Shown: positions 1 through 7,710, counted from the first letter of the stretch. The stretch is 37,899 bases of DNA from Caryophanales bacterium UBA3210 (GCA_002363635.1 DEWM01000025.1:1-37899), one strand, 5' to 3'. Notes: a model not told the origin generated them from the sequence alone. Numbers and translations: made by a program.

Positions 1-268
1 TTGTTTGCGGTCTATATTCCATTGGCTGTATTTGAATTGATATATTATCAGATTTTAACGATGCTATTTTAAATTGTTTTACTCTCTTAATTATATTAAA
101 TACTGGTTTAGGTAATCCTTCTGCTACTACATTTCTCCATTGGTCTCCTGTTGCAAAGGCTATATTAGTATCAATTACATCATAGTAATTTTTATCAGCA
201 CCTAAAAGTGAGTTATTATATTTTTTTCCAGCTTCATACAATTCCCAATCTTTTGTTATTTCTGCCAT
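1..268 (-). CDS. Portal protein, N-terminal part (gene continues across the window junction)
   Basis: The first 89 codons of the portal gene start at ATG 268-266 and run off the left window edge. The N-terminus has the portal look of this phage group: a Trp/Tyr-rich start, a D-x-N-x-x-x-A-x-GDQW motif at about residues 33-44, and LPKPVFN-I at about 52-59. The start codon overlaps the TAA of the upstream gene (TAATG), indicating translational coupling. The leftover base at position 1 joins the last two bases of the window (37898-37899) to make AGA, after which the frame runs on unbroken into the ORF at 36293-37899. Joined, the protein is 624 aa. The portal is the dodecameric ring at the capsid vertex through which DNA enters and leaves. 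Confidence 0.85.
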   Translation of the reverse strand, partial: MAEITKDWELYEAGKKYNNSLLGADKNYYDVIDTNIAFATGDQWRNVVAEGLPKPVFNIIKRVKQFKIASLKSDNISIQIQPMEYRPQT

Positions 269-471
269 TAACTATCTCTCCTTTTTGAAGCTATTGTGTA
301 ATCATATCCCATTAAGTCATTAAATGCTTTTTGTATCTTTTTTTGTTTATCTTTTTCCTCTTTTGTTAGCTTCACTTTTGGTTTTTTTTCTTCTTTCTTA
401 GGTTTTAATATGATATATGTTTCAAATGCTACAACACATATTAATATTCCTAGTATTATTCCTAATATCAT
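268..471 (-). CDS. Small membrane protein between terminase and portal
   Basis: A 67-aa protein with one hydrophobic N-terminal helix (about residues 2-22) followed by a strongly basic, Lys-rich cytoplasmic tail. A GGAGG ribosome site lies a few bases before the ATG, overlapping the end of the large terminase gene, and its stop overlaps the portal ATG. The tight packing shows it is translated as part of the packaging operon. I do not recognise a family. Its position suggests a role in head assembly or a membrane-linked late function, but nothing in the sequence proves this. Confidence 0.6.
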   Translation of the reverse strand: MILGIILGILICVVAFETYIILKPKKEEKKPKVKLTKEEKDKQKKIQKAFNDLMGYDYTIASKRRDS

Positions 472-473
472 TT

Positions 474-1874
474 CTAACCTCCATAATTTATATAAGAACG
501 TGTTGTGTGTCTTCCTGCTATTCCAAGGATTCCTTCTTTTCTTCTTGATCTTATACTTTCTTCATAATCAAGCTCTTCTTGACTCTTTATTTTTGTTGCT
601 TTTGTCCTTTCTATACAAAATCCTCTTATTGCATCAGGTCCATGTGTTAACTCATGCGGTTCTTTCGCACAGTCATTTGGATTTTTCTCGTCGTGTTGTA
701 TACTTGGTAATGTTCTTATGATATTTAAACAAGTATTAAAAAAGCGAAGTTTTGCTATTTTACTAACTTCGCCTGTTTGTTCGTCTTTTTCGTCTATTAC
801 TTTAAGATGTTCTGCTACTGAATACCATCCTTGTACTCTATTATTTGCACTTCTTCTTAAAATAACTCCATTTTCTCTAAATATATCGTACGCACTCTTT
901 CCTGTATCATTTCTTCTATTCCATAAATCAGGTGGGCCATACGTATATCGTATCTTATCGTCTCCATTTACCTCTATTATCCTCTTAGCTGCCTCACTTA
1001 TGATTAAATTAGACTCATATAACTCTTTATAGACATATTCTTCACCTTTTGGGCTTATTGCTATCCAATAACAAGCTAACTTATCTAGTCCATAATCTAA
1101 ACTTCTATATCTATCCCACTCTTTTGGTATCTCAAATGGCTCTACTACATGTATTTTTCTGTCAAATTCTGTAAAGTATTGTCCATCAAATATATCCCAA
1201 TTACCTTCTTTTAATGCTTTTCTCTCTTTTTCAGGTAAAGCATCTAGCCTTTTTACATATCCTGGGTCTCTTTCCATTAAAAATTTATTATCTGTTACAA
1301 AACTTGGTATAAATAGTCTTGTTTCTGTCTCTCCTGTTGCCATTTTGCACTCATGTACTTTTCCAGGTACTCCTATATCTATAAATCTCTCTTTTACCCA
1401 TGTATGTCCTACTCCCCCTGGATTGGTACTACTTTTTATTCCTTTTGGATAATTATTAGCACCACGACATCTAGAAATCATATATGTGTACATAAACTCT
1501 GTGAAATGTGTTAACTCATCAAATCTTATCGTGTCATATTCTGCTGATTGATATTGATATACATCTTTCTCATTATCTATATATCCAAAGTCTATTATGG
1601 ATCCATTTGCAAATGTCCATACATGCTTTGAATTATTATATGAAGCTACTTCTCTTGGATACATATCTAAACTTGTTCTTATTATTGATCTCTCTAAGTC
1701 AGGAAATGTCCTACGGAAGATTATTTGTTTACTCTTCTCATACTTTAATGCATATAAAAGTGCATCTACTAATTGTCCGTATGATTTTCCACCGCCTGCT
1801 GCTCCTCCAAACAATGTCTCAAATGCAGGGCTTCCTATAAACTCGCCCTGTTTCTCCGTTATAATTATATCCAT
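474..1874 (-). CDS. Terminase large subunit
   Basis: The ATPase-nuclease motor that packages DNA into the prohead. The ATG at 1874 is chosen over the GTG at 1883 because GGAG lies 8 bases before it; this gives 466 aa. Walker A is GGAAGGGKS (residues 23-31) and Walker B is TIRFDE (115-120), followed by a coupling region and the STNPGGVGHTW segment typical of PBSX/Terminase_6-type enzymes. The C-terminal RNase H-like nuclease begins near SLDYGLD (about residue 260), whose first Asp is the expected metal ligand. It lies downstream of the small terminase but is separated from it by a 450-bp stretch with a tRNA. The portal follows two genes later. Confidence 0.93.
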   Translation of the reverse strand: MDIIITEKQGEFIGSPAFETLFGGAAGGGKSYGQLVDALLYALKYEKSKQIIFRRTFPDLERSIIRTSLDMYPREVASYNNSKHVWTFANGSIIDFGYIDNEKDVYQYQSAEYDTIRFDELTHFTEFMYTYMISRCRGANNYPKGIKSSTNPGGVGHTWVKERFIDIGVPGKVHECKMATGETETRLFIPSFVTDNKFLMERDPGYVKRLDALPEKERKALKEGNWDIFDGQYFTEFDRKIHVVEPFEIPKEWDRYRSLDYGLDKLACYWIAISPKGEEYVYKELYESNLIISEAAKRIIEVNGDDKIRYTYGPPDLWNRRNDTGKSAYDIFRENGVILRRSANNRVQGWYSVAEHLKVIDEKDEQTGEVSKIAKLRFFNTCLNIIRTLPSIQHDEKNPNDCAKEPHELTHGPDAIRGFCIERTKATKIKSQEELDYEESIRSRRKEGILGIAGRHTTRSYINYGG

Positions 1875-1889
1875 TTGTATCACTCCATT

Positions 1890-1952
1890 AAAAAAGAGAT
1901 TACTTTCATAATCCCTTTATTTACCCATATACCCCTTTTACTCAGGGGGTAT
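1890..1952 (-). terminator. Intrinsic terminator upstream of the large terminase, plus a second hairpin
   Basis: On the minus strand GGGATTA (1915-1909) pairs with TAATCTC (1902-1896; one G-T pair) and is followed by six T (1895-1890), an intrinsic terminator form. A second 7-bp hairpin lies upstream, ATACCCC (1929-1935) with GGGGTAT (1946-1952). They sit between the tRNA and the terminase start, so read-through or antitermination would be needed for terminase expression from upstream, unless a promoter lies in the intervening region. Confidence 0.5.
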
Positions 1953-2003
1953 CCCTTTTCTTTATAGTCTAAAGGCTTAAAAGACTTTTTATTTCATTAT
2001 TGT

Positions 2004-2078
2004 TGGTTGCTACACCTAGATTCGAACTAGGGTATCTCAGAGTCAAAGTCTGATGCCTTACCGCTTGGCTATGTAGCA
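2004..2078 (-). tRNA. tRNA-Gln (UUG anticodon)
   Basis: Full cloverleaf on the minus strand: 7-bp acceptor TGCTACA/TGTAGCA, D-arm GCC...GGC, anticodon stem TCAGA/TCTGA with loop CTTTGAC (anticodon TTG), 5-base variable region, T-arm CCTAG-TTCGAAT-CTAGG, discriminator A and an encoded CCA end. The span includes CCA. The phage genes use CAA heavily for Gln, so the tRNA may boost late translation. It lies between the small and large terminase genes. Confidence 0.92.
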
Positions 2079-2084
2079 ATGTTA

Positions 2085-2335
2085 TGTGTTATATGTGTTA
2101 TCTATGTGTGAATATATATAGGTATCCTACAGTGTGCGTGGATGTTAAAATATTGCTATGCCACATATAGGGGGGAGTATACTATAATACTATATACTAT
2201 TGCTATCTAGTAGTGCCCTCCCCTCTGTGTACACGTGTATACCTCTCCTACACCACACAATATTATTTTTTATTTTTTATGTACTGATTTATTTGCACAT
2301 AGGTTATCAGTGAAAGTTATTGATATATAACATTT
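2085..2335 (-). other. Non-coding stretch between small terminase and tRNA, rich in inverted repeats
   Basis: No credible ORF is present. The stretch contains a G-rich block (minus CTCCCC against GGGGAG, about 50 bases apart), runs of short TATAGTAT-type inverted repeats between them, and a near-perfect palindrome centred on ACACGTGT at about 2240-2255. Terminase recognition (cos or pac) sites commonly lie beside or within the small terminase gene, so this is a reasonable place for one. A structured RNA leader is the alternative. Neither is proven. Confidence 0.4.
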
Positions 2336-2791
2336 TTATTTATCTATTTTTATATTAATATTAAATGCACTGTTTGATGTGCTTTTACCTAATTCTAGAC
2401 TTTCTTTATCGTATAATATTCCTAATGTTGTAGATAGCTTATTTATATCTATATCATCGTTATCCAATTGTTCTTGTATTTTATCTAATGCTTTACTAAT
2501 AATAATTGAAGTTTTTTTGCTGAAGTTCTTCCTAATTTCAGCTATCTCCTCATCCAATATTTTAAAATCATTTTTTTTATTTTTACTAACAACATTGTAA
2601 TAAGTCTTTTCAGATATATTGAACTTATTTAATAGATGTTGTATGTCTCCTTTGTTAAATAGATAATGAAGACATATTTCTTTTTGGTCTTCTAGTGTTA
2701 ACTTATAATTATGTTTATGTAATAATGCATCTCTATTACCTGTTACCTGTATTATCTCTGTGTTATTACTTTTCGTTGGTTTACTACTCAT
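2336..2791 (-). CDS. Terminase small subunit
   Basis: A 151-aa DNA-binding protein with a helix-turn-helix in the middle (about residues 33-68: LTLEDQKEIC, then GDIQHLLNKFNISEKTYYNVV) and a helical C-terminal part for oligomerisation. This is the usual layout of phage small terminases, which bind the packaging site and load the large subunit. Its place just upstream of the tRNA and large terminase supports the call. The homology itself is weak by eye, so the confidence rests on context and fold pattern. Confidence 0.7.
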   Translation of the reverse strand: MSSKPTKSNNTEIIQVTGNRDALLHKHNYKLTLEDQKEICLHYLFNKGDIQHLLNKFNISEKTYYNVVSKNKKNDFKILDEEIAEIRKNFSKKTSIIISKALDKIQEQLDNDDIDINKLSTTLGILYDKESLELGKSTSNSAFNINIKIDK

Positions 2792-2829
2792 TAATAACCA
2801 CTCCTTTATCTATTAATTATCTTTTGTGT

Positions 2830-3330
2830 TTACTTCTTTATATAATACCCATACTTATCGTTCTTATATAATAGTTTTAGCATAGGATATCTTTCTAATA
2901 CATTCTTTGGTGTTAGATCATCTTGTCTGTGTATCTCATATATGTTATCTTCCTCTATTCCTTGCTTATTCATATAAGGAACTGCTACTATCATCTCATC
3001 ACATCTATCTGAAGCATATTCTAATACTTTTTTAGCTTCATTTACTTCTAAATGCTCTATGATATCTCCAAATATGATTATGTTGTATCTGTCATACTTA
3101 AAATCTATTATATTAGCATTATATACTCTCTTATATTTGTTTTCTAATCCAAAATTGATTATGTTAGGTTTGAACACTTCTACAGCATCTATATTTTTAA
3201 AGTAATCACTTAAATATCTATGATATGTCCCTTCTCCTGCTCCTACATCTAATATAGTTGAATTAGGATTAAACTTATCTTTTAGATATTTACTTACTTC
3301 TTCTTTAAAATATCCGTATGATGTTGCCAT
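2830..3330 (-). CDS. Class I SAM-dependent methyltransferase
   Basis: 166 aa from ATG 3330, which has AAGGAG 8 bases upstream; the longer reading from 3390 has no such site. Rossmann-fold motif I is ILDVGAGEGTYHRYL (about residues 27-41) and a motif II acidic residue lies in IDAVEVFKPN. Motif IV, IIIFGDIIEHLE, contains no DPPY/NPPY, so this is not a typical adenine or cytosine DNA methylase; the layout is that of Methyltransf_11/23 small-molecule or protein methyltransferases. It sits just before the packaging genes. The substrate is unknown; glycan, protein or DNA modification are all open. Confidence 0.75.
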   Translation of the reverse strand: MATSYGYFKEEVSKYLKDKFNPNSTILDVGAGEGTYHRYLSDYFKNIDAVEVFKPNIINFGLENKYKRVYNANIIDFKYDRYNIIIFGDIIEHLEVNEAKKVLEYASDRCDEMIVAVPYMNKQGIEEDNIYEIHRQDDLTPKNVLERYPMLKLLYKNDKYGYYIKK

Positions 3331-3473
3331 GTATTCACTCCTTTTGTTTGTAAGCACTGTACTAATGATATAAACCCAAGACATCATCATATAACCTAAG
3401 CTAGAATTTATATTTTTCGGTTATAGACAACCTCTTTTGAACCCCTAGCAAGATTTCTTATATATCATCAGTA

Positions 3474-3600
3474 CACTACCTTTATAGGTAGTGCAATGCT
3501 ATATATAACTATAGTGCTTTTTTATAAGCACCATTGAATAGACACACTAATAGTTTAATCGGTTTCTCTTTCCGTTTGTTGTATCTACTCAATGCTACCT
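3474..3600 (-). ncRNA. Multi-stem structured RNA element, copy 1 (candidate)
   Basis: As minus-strand RNA the order is: a 15-bp stem (3594-3580 with 3546-3532) with two G-U pairs and an inner CGG/CCG hairpin, then hairpin GTGCTT/AAGCAC (3531-3526 with 3519-3514), then hairpin CACTACC/GGTAGTG (3493-3487 with 3480-3474). The long stem pairs completely only as minus-strand RNA; on the plus strand the G-U pairs become A-C mismatches. A related element lies at 36041-36113. It occupies the gap between the RusA-like and methyltransferase genes. Function unknown. Confidence 0.45.
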
Positions 3601-3946
3601 ATAAAGGTGTTATCTCTATCTCTATGTATTCTTTATCCTTATCGTACACACCCTTTTCTGTGTATGTATTTAATACCATATAATTATCATCTTCTATTAT
3701 CTTAGCTTCTACTAATGCATCTAGTAAACATTTAGTTAAGTTATGTGTATCTCTTTTTCTTTTATTTTTAAAATGATAAGTTACTACCATATCACATTTT
3801 TTATAATTAGGTTTAGGCTGTATTCCTATTGTAGCTAATCTGACATATTCGTGATATTTCTTCTTTTTATCTTGATACTGCCATATATTAGTTCTTCCTA
3901 TGTAATGATTTATATTTGGTGGGAACATCTCTAATTTGAGTTTCAT
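3599..3946 (-). CDS. RusA-like Holliday junction resolvase
   Basis: 115 aa from ATG 3946, preceded by AGGAGTG. The RusA pattern is clear: N-terminal PPNINHY, then K-R-D-T-H-N-L-T-K and LLDALVEAKIIEDDNY in the C-terminal half. Family members carry D-x-D-N plus a distal Asp for metal binding; here the second Asp of the first motif is His (D-T-H-N), while the distal DD is kept. These enzymes resolve branched DNA before packaging or during recombination. It lies just downstream of the RinA-like regulator. The stop codon touches the structured RNA element. Confidence 0.8.
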   Translation of the reverse strand: MKLKLEMFPPNINHYIGRTNIWQYQDKKKKYHEYVRLATIGIQPKPNYKKCDMVVTYHFKNKRKRDTHNLTKCLLDALVEAKIIEDDNYMVLNTYTEKGVYDKDKEYIEIEITPL

Positions 3947-4160
3947 AATGCTCACTCCTAAACTCTTCATATTCTTCTGTACTATTAATCATTATTGGTA
4001 TATCTGTATGGTCTTCTTCTATTACTATTAATATTTTGTCATTGTAATGTTCTTCATATATAAGTTTATCTAATAATTTAATTGTTCTTTTTAAATTATG
4101 TCTGCCTTTACCTTCATATCCTTTTTTAGTATATATATACGTTCTATATGCATCTATCAT
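3888..4160 (-). CDS. Hypothetical protein overlapping the resolvase start
   Basis: A 90-aa ORF from ATG 4160, with GGTG a few bases upstream, ending 59 bases inside the RusA-like gene. It begins MIDAYRTYIYTKK and has a basic middle with HNLKRTIKLLDKL, then an acidic stretch. No family is recognised. The overlap supplies the resolvase ribosome site from within this gene, a layout that fits translational coupling, but the ORF is less certain than its neighbours. Confidence 0.5.
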   Translation of the reverse strand: MIDAYRTYIYTKKGYEGKGRHNLKRTIKLLDKLIYEEHYNDKILIVIEEDHTDIPIMINSTEEYEEFRSEHYETQIRDVPTKYKSLHRKN

Positions 4161-4173
4161 TTTAAACACCACA

Positions 4174-4199
4174 CACAAAAAAAGAATACAATGTATTCT
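4174..4199 (-). terminator. Intrinsic terminator after the RinA-like gene
   Basis: Perfect 8-bp hairpin, AGAATACA (4183-4190) with TGTATTCT (4192-4199), followed on the minus strand by seven T (4183-4177). A wider inverted repeat ATTGTC...GACAAT (about 4212-4244) precedes it and may be a regulator site. This point separates the early and late operons. Confidence 0.65.
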
Positions 4200-4245
4200 T
4201 TCACACTATTATTGTCTCACAAAATTCGGGCCATAAAGGGACAAT

Positions 4246-4677
4246 CTATAAAATATCTCTTTTTTCTTTATAATTTTTATATATTCTCTTACATTGTCTT
4301 ACTGAATAATGTACCATAGATGCAATTTGATACCATGTATAATCTTTTATATCAATTTCTTTATAAAATACTATCAATTGTTCTACTTTATTGTATTTTT
4401 TTAGTATTTTAAGCTCTTTTTCTATCCAATTAACATAGTTTTGTATTTCTTCTTGTGTTCTTTGGATTCTTTTATCTAAATCTTTCCATCTAGGTAAATC
4501 TTGTTTTAATACGTATACTTCTAGTGGATTTGAGTGTTTACCGCCATCTACCATTATTTTACTATAATCAGTAGACTTAGGATCAACTAATAGTTCTAAT
4601 ATTGTCTTATCATCTATTAATTTATTAAGTTTGTTTTCTAATCTTTCTACTTCATAATTTGCATCTTTTAAAGTCAT
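4246..4677 (-). CDS. RinA/ArpU-like late transcription regulator
   Basis: 143 aa: a long charged, coiled-coil N-terminal region (about 1-95) and a C-terminal sigma-region-4-like helix-turn-helix (about 112-135; YTWYQIASMVHYSVRQCKRIY). This matches the phage family annotated as RinA, ArpU or DUF1492, small positive regulators of late gene transcription in phages of Gram-positive bacteria. It is the last gene before a terminator and the resolvase-terminase region, the expected place for a late activator. By analogy it would act on a promoter in the 4160-4246 gap or upstream of the small terminase; I could not identify that promoter with confidence. Confidence 0.75.
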   Translation of the reverse strand: MTLKDANYEVERLENKLNKLIDDKTILELLVDPKSTDYSKIMVDGGKHSNPLEVYVLKQDLPRWKDLDKRIQRTQEEIQNYVNWIEKELKILKKYNKVEQLIVFYKEIDIKDYTWYQIASMVHYSVRQCKRIYKNYKEKRDIL

Positions 4678-4716
4678 ATCCTACTCCTTTTTTCTTTTTG
4701 ATGGTTACTTTTTTAT

Positions 4717-5178
4717 TTAAAATTTAATTATTCTTTCAAATGAATATTTTTCGTACGATTTCATATTCTTATACATCGTACCTTTTTTAAAATATGGAAG
4801 TGTAAACATTTCGTGTGGATGATTTTTAGTTTTTCTTAGCTCAATCAAAATATACTCTAAATTATAATTTTCTAAACTGACTTTTTGAATATATTCTATT
4901 CTTTGTTTATATGGTGATAATACTTTATTTAAGTATCTTTTTTCAGTAGTATCTAATATATCTAGTACATCATCTTGAGATTTAATTTCAAAACTATATC
5001 TATCGCTTGTTAATAAATCTGTATCAAACTCATCTAATCCTAATAATTCTACTCCATTATATCTTAATGTTCCTATTCTTTTTTCGCCAACAAGTGGTAA
5101 GTATTCATCAACATATACGAAATCACCTAATTTTAATTCCCTATTCTTAATTCTATCTATCAATTCAATACTATCCAT
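4717..5178 (-). CDS. Hypothetical phage protein
   Basis: 153 aa, beginning with MDSIELIDRIKNRELKLGDFVYV, an N-terminal style common in small uncharacterised early proteins of Clostridium-type phages (LI-x-RIKN-x-E followed by a small beta-rich domain). The rest is mixed charge with no motif I can name. Its ATG overlaps the stop of the upstream 53-aa gene (TAATG) and follows GGAG. Probably cytosolic, early-expressed, function unknown. Confidence 0.65.
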   Translation of the reverse strand: MDSIELIDRIKNRELKLGDFVYVDEYLPLVGEKRIGTLRYNGVELLGLDEFDTDLLTSDRYSFEIKSQDDVLDILDTTEKRYLNKVLSPYKQRIEYIQKVSLENYNLEYILIELRKTKNHPHEMFTLPYFKKGTMYKNMKSYEKYSFERIIKF

Positions 5179-5339
5179 TATTTTCTCCTTTCAATTTTCA
5201 ATAGTTTTAATGCCCCTAATTTTTTTAATTCTTCATATCTCACTCTATCACATTTGTATATTTTATCTACTGTGTATTCCTTGCCTTTATCGTACTTATC
5301 GTTAAATTGAATTAACACTCGGCTAACATAATTTTTCAT
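5178..5339 (-). CDS. Small hypothetical protein (53 aa)
   Basis: ATG 5339 overlaps the stop of the glycosyltransferase (ATGA) and its own TAA overlaps the next start. The protein begins MKNYVSRVLIQFNDKYDKG and has an RYEELKKLG segment near the C-terminus, a small-domain pattern (strand, G-K-x-Y, R-x-EEL-x-x-G) seen in many short phage proteins. Both overlaps argue that it is translated. Function unknown. Confidence 0.65.
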   Translation of the reverse strand: MKNYVSRVLIQFNDKYDKGKEYTVDKIYKCDRVRYEELKKLGALKLLKIERRK

Positions 5340-7072
5340 ATTTGTAAAAATATTCCTTTCTTAACATTTTCTATTTGTTGTTTAATCTTATTTTCAACAA
5401 ACGCTTTTCTATTTGGAAATCTCGTTGTCTTAGTGTACTTATACATCTCTGCTATATGTTTAATACATCCTGTTTCCCACTCTACGTTTTTACAACTATC
5501 TTTGCTTGTTGTACTATGTGTATTTAATCTATTCCACATATGAGTTTGATAGGGAAAATCTTTAAAGGTAGAGCACATATCTATCAATCTATAATGGTGT
5601 ACTTTGTCTTCTGCAAGTGTTCCTTCAGGAAATAAGCAATTCTTTAATATTTCAGTTTTTACTACCTTAGTCCATATAGCGCAAGTGTCTTGTTTAAATG
5701 CTTGATCTAAACTTGTATGCTCAGGTGTGTCAACTGCTCTTTCGCCATTTGCATCTAGCATTGAATATCCTAAAAACATAACATCTTCATTTCTTAATGA
5801 TTTATTTATTCTCTCTAATATATCATTAGAAGTTAACCAATCATCACTATCAATACACATTATGTAATCACTATCTGCTTCTACTATTCCTACATTACGA
5901 GAACCACCATTTAATCTTTTTTGCTTTAATGGTATTATTTTATGATTATCTCCTGTTAACTTTCTTCTTGCTATCTCTAAAGAGTTATCAGTGGACATAT
6001 CATCAATAAATATAATTTCATATTTCTTATATGTTTGTTTTAAAACACTATCTAAACATTTTTCTAAATATTCAGCATTGTTATAGTTTGGTATTATGAT
6101 AGAAAACTTGTAATCTTTTTTTTTGAAAGGTTTTAATGCTTGTTTCCACTCTTTTTCATATGTAGGATAATGGTATTCAAATTTACCTTTAAAGTTTAAC
6201 AACTTGTTAACATCAAAATCTGATAAATTTTTTTTAAAAGTATAACCATTTTTACCATCTAACTTTTTAACTGCTGTATCAAAGTCAGTAGCTACTACTG
6301 GAGTTCCTACTATTAATGATTCATCTAGTACCATGCATTGACTTTCAAAGTTACTTGGTACGATTGTTATATCAGCATTTCTCATATATTTGTAAGGATT
6401 ATCTTGTTTACCTACAAATGTAACATTATATTTAGAGTATCTTCTTTGTATTTCTTCTCCATATTGTGGAAACATATAACAGCTACCTACTACTACTAAT
6501 TGATAATCTTTTGTTTCTTTGTGTATTTTTTCTAGTATTCGTTCTAGTCTATCAAAACCTTTTTCTTGACTTAATCTAGCAACTACTACAAAATTATGTT
6601 TTGCTTTTGGTAAATCGTATTTCTCTTTTGATAATTTAATAATCTCTTTTTCATCTATTAAATTAGGAATTACAATACATTCTTTGCCTATTCTTTCTTT
6701 AAACTGTCTTGCACAATCTTCTGATACCGCTATATACCTATCATAAGGTATTCCACCTTCAAAAAACTCTCCACCATCAATTAAATTACCATTTATTACC
6801 AATTCATACATATCAGCATCTAATCTTTGATTATTATAGATACTATCGTATATAGCTATATCAAAATGTTCTTCTTTTGCTAAGTCATAACATAATACGT
6901 CGGCTACTTCACTCCATTTATCTGCCATATCAATAGGGCTATGATCAAAATCTTTTACTACAAATGTTACTTTATATTTGAGTTTCTTTAAGAGCTTTGC
7001 TCTTTCATACATTGTCTTTTCTACTCCACCAGTTTCAAAAGGATGTGAGTAGTATAATGCTATTTTGCTCAC
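5336..7072 (-). CDS. Bifunctional glycosyltransferase (GT4 plus GT2 domains)
   Basis: 578 aa with two catalytic units. The N-terminal half (about 1-320) is GT4/GT-B: HPFETGGVEK near the start, VVVARLSQEKGFDRL in the middle, then SNFESQCMVLDES-IVGTPVVATD, which holds the donor-binding E-x7-E pattern. The C-terminal half (about 325-578) is GT2/GT-A: FSIIIPNYNNAEYLEKCLDS, FIDDMSTDNS, and the metal-binding CIDSDDW. Such fusions build or decorate surface glycans. In this phage it lies among early accessory genes, so host-surface modification or modification of phage components are the plausible roles. No membrane segment is apparent. It is by far the largest gene of the early region. Confidence 0.88.
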   Translation of the reverse strand: MSKIALYYSHPFETGGVEKTMYERAKLLKKLKYKVTFVVKDFDHSPIDMADKWSEVADVLCYDLAKEEHFDIAIYDSIYNNQRLDADMYELVINGNLIDGGEFFEGGIPYDRYIAVSEDCARQFKERIGKECIVIPNLIDEKEIIKLSKEKYDLPKAKHNFVVVARLSQEKGFDRLERILEKIHKETKDYQLVVVGSCYMFPQYGEEIQRRYSKYNVTFVGKQDNPYKYMRNADITIVPSNFESQCMVLDESLIVGTPVVATDFDTAVKKLDGKNGYTFKKNLSDFDVNKLLNFKGKFEYHYPTYEKEWKQALKPFKKKDYKFSIIIPNYNNAEYLEKCLDSVLKQTYKKYEIIFIDDMSTDNSLEIARRKLTGDNHKIIPLKQKRLNGGSRNVGIVEADSDYIMCIDSDDWLTSNDILERINKSLRNEDVMFLGYSMLDANGERAVDTPEHTSLDQAFKQDTCAIWTKVVKTEILKNCLFPEGTLAEDKVHHYRLIDMCSTFKDFPYQTHMWNRLNTHSTTSKDSCKNVEWETGCIKHIAEMYKYTKTTRFPNRKAFVENKIKQQIENVKKGIFLQI

Positions 7073-7087
7073 ATAATACCTCCTAAC

Positions 7088-7297
7088 TTATTTTTTCTTT
7101 AATATCTTCTGCTTCTCATCTAATTCAACATATAACACACAGCTGTTTTGTTTTATTACCATAGCTTCTTGATATACTGACTTATCTAATGTATCTAATG
7201 CTGTGTATTTGTATTCTTCATTATAAAAATCCATTATATGCTCAAAATTATACCCTGTACTTTTCGTTTTGTATCTTCTCGCCCATAATTCGTACAC
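7088..7297 (-). CDS. Small phage protein of a recurrent early family
   Basis: 69 aa, starting MYELWARRYKTKSTGY and ending with an SVYQEAMVIKQNS-x-x-YVELDE block. This pattern (MYELW..., a short helix, then EAMIIK-like and YVE) recurs in small uncharacterised proteins of Clostridia and Bacilli phages, so it is probably a real conserved early gene. Function unknown. It sits directly upstream of the glycosyltransferase in the same direction. Confidence 0.65.
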   Translation of the reverse strand: MYELWARRYKTKSTGYNFEHIMDFYNEEYKYTALDTLDKSVYQEAMVIKQNSCVLYVELDEKQKILKKK

Positions 7298-7300
7298 TTT

Positions 7301-7552
7301 TTATTCTCCTTTTAATTCTTTTATTGTTTCAACATAATATTCTAATAATTCTACAGGTTCTTGTAGATTTAAAACTTTAACTTTTTTAAATTCATTTAAC
7401 TCATTTTCAAAATATTTTTCTATATTTTCTATTATATTATTAAGTCGTTCTACTTCTAATTCTGCTTTACACTTATCTACTAATAATTGTTCTACATTTC
7501 TATCATAATCTTCTTTTGTCATTATTATTTTTTCTACATTATCTGGTATCAC
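7301..7552 (-). CDS. Coiled-coil hypothetical protein, GTG start
   Basis: 83 aa, starting at GTG 7552, which overlaps the TGA of the preceding gene (GTGA). It has a heptad-like helical middle (VEQLLVDKCKAELEVERLNNII) and no recognisable domain. The stop-start overlap supports translation and the non-ATG start. Confidence 0.55.
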   Translation of the reverse strand: MIPDNVEKIIMTKEDYDRNVEQLLVDKCKAELEVERLNNIIENIEKYFENELNEFKKVKVLNLQEPVELLEYYVETIKELKGE

Positions 7553-7710
7553 TCTTTATCAACTCCTTGTAATAGATTTAATAATTCTTCTTGTAAATTA
7601 GTTATGTAATCTAATAATTTATTTATCATTATTTCAACTTTTTCTGGAACATCTAATGAAAAGTCATAGTGTTTTAATGCTTTTAATGTTTCTTTTATTT
7701 CATCTTTCAT
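7549..7710 (-). CDS. Small helical protein (53 aa)
   Basis: Read from ATG 7710 with GGTGAG upstream: starts MKDEIKETLKALKHYD, ends with LLNLLQGVDKE. Predominantly helical and amphipathic, no motif recognised. Its stop overlaps the GTG of the next gene, consistent with a translated early micro-operon. Confidence 0.55.
   Translation of the reverse strand: MKDEIKETLKALKHYDFSLDVPEKVEIMINKLLDYITNLQEELLNLLQGVDKE

Noticed and set aside
410..1911. Several plus-strand ORFs across the large terminase gene
   Set aside because: They are reverse-frame shadows of a strongly supported terminase with Walker motifs; no ribosome sites and unlikely compositions.
2830..3330. DNA adenine or cytosine methylase
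   Set aside because: No DPPY/NPPY or PC motif; only the general class I SAM-binding fold is supported.
3430..3475. CTGATGA...GAAA resembling a hammerhead ribozyme core on the minus strand
   Set aside because: The segment between the two blocks cannot form stem II and no cleavage triplet with stems I and III follows, so the match is probably chance.
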